A program made the position numbers and the translations under genes. Of a stretch of 64,000 nucleotides of DNA, positions 60,938-64,000 are shown in pieces. Under the pieces are notes generated by a model. That model did not search any database. It worked only from the letters and a program-made list of their open reading frames with translations, and was not told the origin of the DNA. Each line of letters opens with the position of its first letter. The stretch's first letter is position 1. Origin of the DNA: Flagellimonas beolgyonensis (GTDB lineage Bacteria > Bacteroidota > Bacteroidia > Flavobacteriales > Flavobacteriaceae); assembly GCF_003992615.1 (NCBI RefSeq), contig NZ_RZMY01000016.1, forward strand, positions 186,001 to 250,000. Reading direction: 5' to 3'.

Positions 60938-63900
60938 ATGGCTATACTTCTACTCTACTTATTCCTCTTTGGAAAAACAGAAAAACCAAGGTCGAAACCA
61001 TTATGGAAGACTTTAAATCGCAAAAATTGCTTCCAAATTGGCTTTTTGATTTTGATGATGGGATCCAGCATGCAACTAATGGGCCAGCAAGTGGATACAT
61101 GGCTCACGGCAGATAGGGCAGTGAATAGCCCTCCAATCCCGTACGTTACTGATGCACCCGACTTTAGTTCAAAATTGTGGCTATTTACCCCACTGGCACC
61201 TGCAGATGGCACTATCGTTAATATTTGGTACGATTTTGTAGATTTTACCGCACAAGATGCTATCCAGAACCCCATAGGTCCTTTAAATCAGACATTTCCA
61301 AACGGTTTTGATTATGCATGGCCAAACAGCGGCTCATATGCAAAGTTTTTATCTCCTGATGGGTCCTATCCCGGATTACCGGTTCTACGGAGGAACCAAA
61401 TGAATTTTAATCCTGTCATAAGATTCGATGGAACATTTGATGGCCAAGCCTTGGTCTTTAAATCTGATTCTAGGGAAGAAATTACTGTTTTTATTGTTTT
61501 TAAAGCAATGGGCGCAGGTAATTCAGCAGAGACCCAAAGATTATTGTTTGGTGGAGATGTAAACACACATCATGAATCATTCAACTCAGAGGATTGGTTA
61601 ACCAATCTATCCATCGGCGTGTCGGACGGAAATAGATTCTCCGTGGGCAGAACTTGGTCCGGTGATAATGGAACGGGATACTTCCAAAATGGCTCCATAG
61701 ACTTAATGGGGCGGACTACCATAGGTATGTTGAAAAGAAAAGTTGCGGTTGATTCTGAAACGCTGTCTACCAAAGTAAATGGATTGGCAGATATATCCTC
61801 TAACAGGGCACATGCGTTGGCAGACAACGACCTTTTCTTCTTTAACCGATTGGGAAAACATTTCAATAGTAACGATTCAAACAGAAATCTTACGGGAGAT
61901 ATAGCTGAAGTTCTGTTGGCAGATGGACCATTGGATGACAATTCAATTCAAAGAATTGAAAGCTATTTGGGCATCAAATACGGAATAACACTTAATAATT
62001 CAGGTGGTCAATTAGGAAGCCTAGTTGGAAATCTAGGCTACAACTACCTCGCCGCTGATGGTACCATAATTTGGGACACAGCAATTAATTCAAACTATAG
62101 GTTCGATATTGCAGGATTGGGCAGGGATAGATATGAAGACTTTGATGGCGGAGATAATTCCACCAGTTATGATGACAAGAAACTACGCTATAACTTACAT
62201 CAACGTATATCAAAAAGTGAGAATAGTGAAGCAGTGGTCACAATGTCCACCAATTCAGACTTTTCATCAGATAACCTAGAAACCACTAGACCCATAATTG
62301 ATAATACCACTTGGGTTGGTGAATCGGTTACAACAACATCCTATCTCCATAACTATCTGCTTTGGGGAAATGACCGCAATAGTCTCAACCAAGTCGCAAC
62401 CGAACTCCCACCGCAATTCGTTTCCCGAATCGAAAGGGAATGGCAAATTCAAAAAACTGTTTCACCAGGCGGTGTAGATCCTATTCAAAATGTCAGTGTT
62501 CGTATAGATTTATCCGGATCCGATATTTTGGACAATGGAAACTGTGGAAATGTGTCACTTATTATTGATACTGATGGTGATGGCAATTTTCTAACTGGGC
62601 CAATAACAGCTATACCCGCTACTAGCGTGGATGTATCCAAAAATGCCTACTTCGATAATGTAATTTTTGAACACCTCGATGTTTTCACTGTCGCATTTGT
62701 TGATACAATCCCGCCAACGGCAAGCAATCCCTTAACAGAAACTGTTTGTGATGCTCCACCATTCCCTGACCCAACCGTAGTAACTGATGAAGCGGATAAT
62801 TGTGCAGTGGATACTGTTACATTCATCGGAGATGTTTCAGATGGACTAACCAATCCAGAAACTATAACTCGCACCTATAGGATCACAGACATCTATGGAA
62901 ACTACACAGATGTCCAACAAACAATCTACGTATTCATAACACCCAACATCGACCCAATTGCAGATGTTGACGCCTGTGATTCCTATTTTTTGCCTCCAAT
63001 AACAGGTACAAATCTATCTGGAAATGAAGCCTATTATGATTTATCCGGAGGGCCTTCAGGTGGAGGCAACAAATACAACCCTGGTGACGAAATTACGAGT
63101 ACGGTTACCCTATATATTTATGATGAAATTGGAGGAATATCATCGGTATGTTCTGATGAAGAAAAATTCACCGTGACGATCAACAACACACCCGTGGTGG
63201 ACGCGCCAGCCGACGTCACCGCATGTGACTCCTACATCCTGCCAGCCCTGGCCAACGGCAACTATTTCGACGCGCCCAACGGAGGGGGCAACCCACTCTT
63301 CGCAGGGGACGCCATAACCGTGAGCACAACACTCTACGTCTACAGCGAGACGGCCACCACACCGAACTGCTCCGCCGAGAGCTCCTTCACCGTGACGATC
63401 AACAACACAACAAATGCTGGTGATGATGGCATTCTAGTTATATGCGAAGCAAGTTCATTTAACGAAACAGATCTTTTCGCTCAGTTAGGAGGAACACCCG
63501 ATACAGGAGGAACCTGGAGTCCAGCTCTATCAGGGGCAGGTGTTTACACTTATACTGTATCCTCCCTAGCACCATGCAACAATGTAACGTCCACCGTTAC
63601 CGTATATGAACAGGAAATGCCCCAAGTTGACAACTTAAATGATGTTGAAGTTTGTGGCCAATATATCCTTCCTTCATTAACCCATGGTAACTACTTTACT
63701 GAACCGGAAGGGGCCGGAACACAATTATTTGCTGGTGATAGCATTACACAATCAACAACTGTGTTCATTTATAATCCCGGAACTACATCGTGTCCAAACG
63801 CGGAAAGTAGTTTCAATATCAATGTGACAAGTTTTGGAATAACCACTACTGTTCAAAATGAGACTTGTTGGGGAAATTCTGATGGATTTGTTGAAGTTGT

Positions 63901-64000
63901 TGCTGCTACATTGGAACTACCAATAAACGTTCAGTTAAACTCAACCGCGCCATCATTATACTCAGATAATTCATTTACCATTGATGGTTTGGCTCCAGGA
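60938..64000 (+). CDS. Large secreted surface protein, 3' end outside window
   Basis: An open frame of 1021 codons to the window edge with no stop, from ATG at 60938. The N-terminus has a hydrophobic segment and a second (GFLILMMGSSMQLMGQQ, about 35-50) that acts as signal peptide. About residues 130-390 look like a LamG/DUF8202-type region (GLGRDRYEDFDGGDN). A HYR-like domain lies at about 588-668 (CDAPPFPDPTVVTDEADNC). Then come tandem modules of about 73 residues with ACDSY-ILP and a TTLYVYSE strand pattern, at about 676-745, 750-825 and 900-965. Such proteins are exported by the type IX route and aid adhesion or gliding; the C-terminal sorting domain is not in the window. One module differs in base composition (see findings). 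Confidence 0.85.
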   Translation, partial: MAILLLYLFLFGKTEKPRSKPLWKTLNRKNCFQIGFLILMMGSSMQLMGQQVDTWLTADRAVNSPPIPYVTDAPDFSSKLWLFTPLAPADGTIVNIWYDFVDFTAQDAIQNPIGPLNQTFPNGFDYAWPNSGSYAKFLSPDGSYPGLPVLRRNQMNFNPVIRFDGTFDGQALVFKSDSREEITVFIVFKAMGAGNSAETQRLLFGGDVNTHHESFNSEDWLTNLSIGVSDGNRFSVGRTWSGDNGTGYFQNGSIDLMGRTTIGMLKRKVAVDSETLSTKVNGLADISSNRAHALADNDLFFFNRLGKHFNSNDSNRNLTGDIAEVLLADGPLDDNSIQRIESYLGIKYGITLNNSGGQLGSLVGNLGYNYLAADGTIIWDTAINSNYRFDIAGLGRDRYEDFDGGDNSTSYDDKKLRYNLHQRISKSENSEAVVTMSTNSDFSSDNLETTRPIIDNTTWVGESVTTTSYLHNYLLWGNDRNSLNQVATELPPQFVSRIEREWQIQKTVSPGGVDPIQNVSVRIDLSGSDILDNGNCGNVSLIIDTDGDGNFLTGPITAIPATSVDVSKNAYFDNVIFEHLDVFTVAFVDTIPPTASNPLTETVCDAPPFPDPTVVTDEADNCAVDTVTFIGDVSDGLTNPETITRTYRITDIYGNYTDVQQTIYVFITPNIDPIADVDACDSYFLPPITGTNLSGNEAYYDLSGGPSGGGNKYNPGDEITSTVTLYIYDEIGGISSVCSDEEKFTVTINNTPVVDAPADVTACDSYILPALANGNYFDAPNGGGNPLFAGDAITVSTTLYVYSETATTPNCSAESSFTVTINNTTNAGDDGILVICEASSFNETDLFAQLGGTPDTGGTWSPALSGAGVYTYTVSSLAPCNNVTSTVTVYEQEMPQVDNLNDVEVCGQYILPSLTHGNYFTEPEGAGTQLFAGDSITQSTTVFIYNPGTTSCPNAESSFNINVTSFGITTTVQNETCWGNSDGFVEVVAATLELPINVQLNSTAPSLYSDNSFTIDGLAPG

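Overview
The window looks like a chromosomal segment of a marine-type Flavobacteriaceae (Bacteroidota). Supporting signs: promoters of the Bacteroidota type (TTTG/TTG, a 18-21 nt spacer, TAnnTTTG), almost no Shine-Dalgarno sequences, DnaE fused to its own N-terminal proofreading exonuclease, BlaI/M56-BlaR1 pairs with a TonB-like tail, a long-form HutU, a DUF5723/OmpA protein and a large multidomain surface protein. A genus near Muricauda/Allomuricauda is a guess from general resemblance. The content is mostly housekeeping, with no phage, IS element, CRISPR array or rRNA operon seen.

Layout. 1-3.5 kb: a CcoI-type copper ATPase (cut by the window start), a divergent Crp/Fnr regulator and a universal stress protein, with an FNR-like palindrome between the first two. 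3.5-8.4 kb: a Thr/Ser dehydratase-like enzyme, a PAS histidine kinase with a receiver protein, then a three-gene operon of a second-type ribosomal protein bS21, a NYN/LOTUS RNase-like protein and an RpoD-like sigma factor. 8.7-26.8 kb: tRNA-Leu, an M20 dipeptidase, PhnA, BlaI/M56 system A, a low-GC orphan gene, a long minus-strand run (MutS-like membrane ATPase back to RuvC), a TPR protein, BlaI/M56 system B, DinB-like, DUF456 and nitroreductase genes. 26.8-33.6 kb: LysR plus hutHIUG for histidine to glutamate. 34.0-41.2 kb: DNA polymerase IV and a second DnaE separated by a 7-bp tandem repeat, then DUF7009 plus an FdhF/YdeP-like molybdo-oxidoreductase. 41.3-46 kb: a collagen-like lipoprotein, glutaryl-CoA dehydrogenase, TrmN6, a small beta-barrel, and rpsP-rimM. 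46-53 kb: replicative DnaE, thioredoxin, DUF58, tRNA-Asp, TauE. 53.4-57.4 kb: a structured leader, a GNAT enzyme, another bS21 paralogue, a small basic protein and proCBA. 57.5-64 kb: YegP, OmpA/TSP3 protein and the start of a giant surface protein that runs off the window.

Most interesting signals: (i) two non-canonical bS21 paralogues, one in an operon with an RNase-like protein and an alternative sigma factor, with a rare strong Shine-Dalgarno directly behind it; (ii) the polymerase IV/DnaE mutagenesis pair with a heptanucleotide repeat against a TTG start; (iii) a GC-rich 219-bp module bounded by identical 24-bp repeats inside an AT-rich surface-protein gene; (iv) two BlaI paralogues whose upstream palindromes have clearly different sequences. 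All functions are read from sequence and remembered family features; no database search was run.
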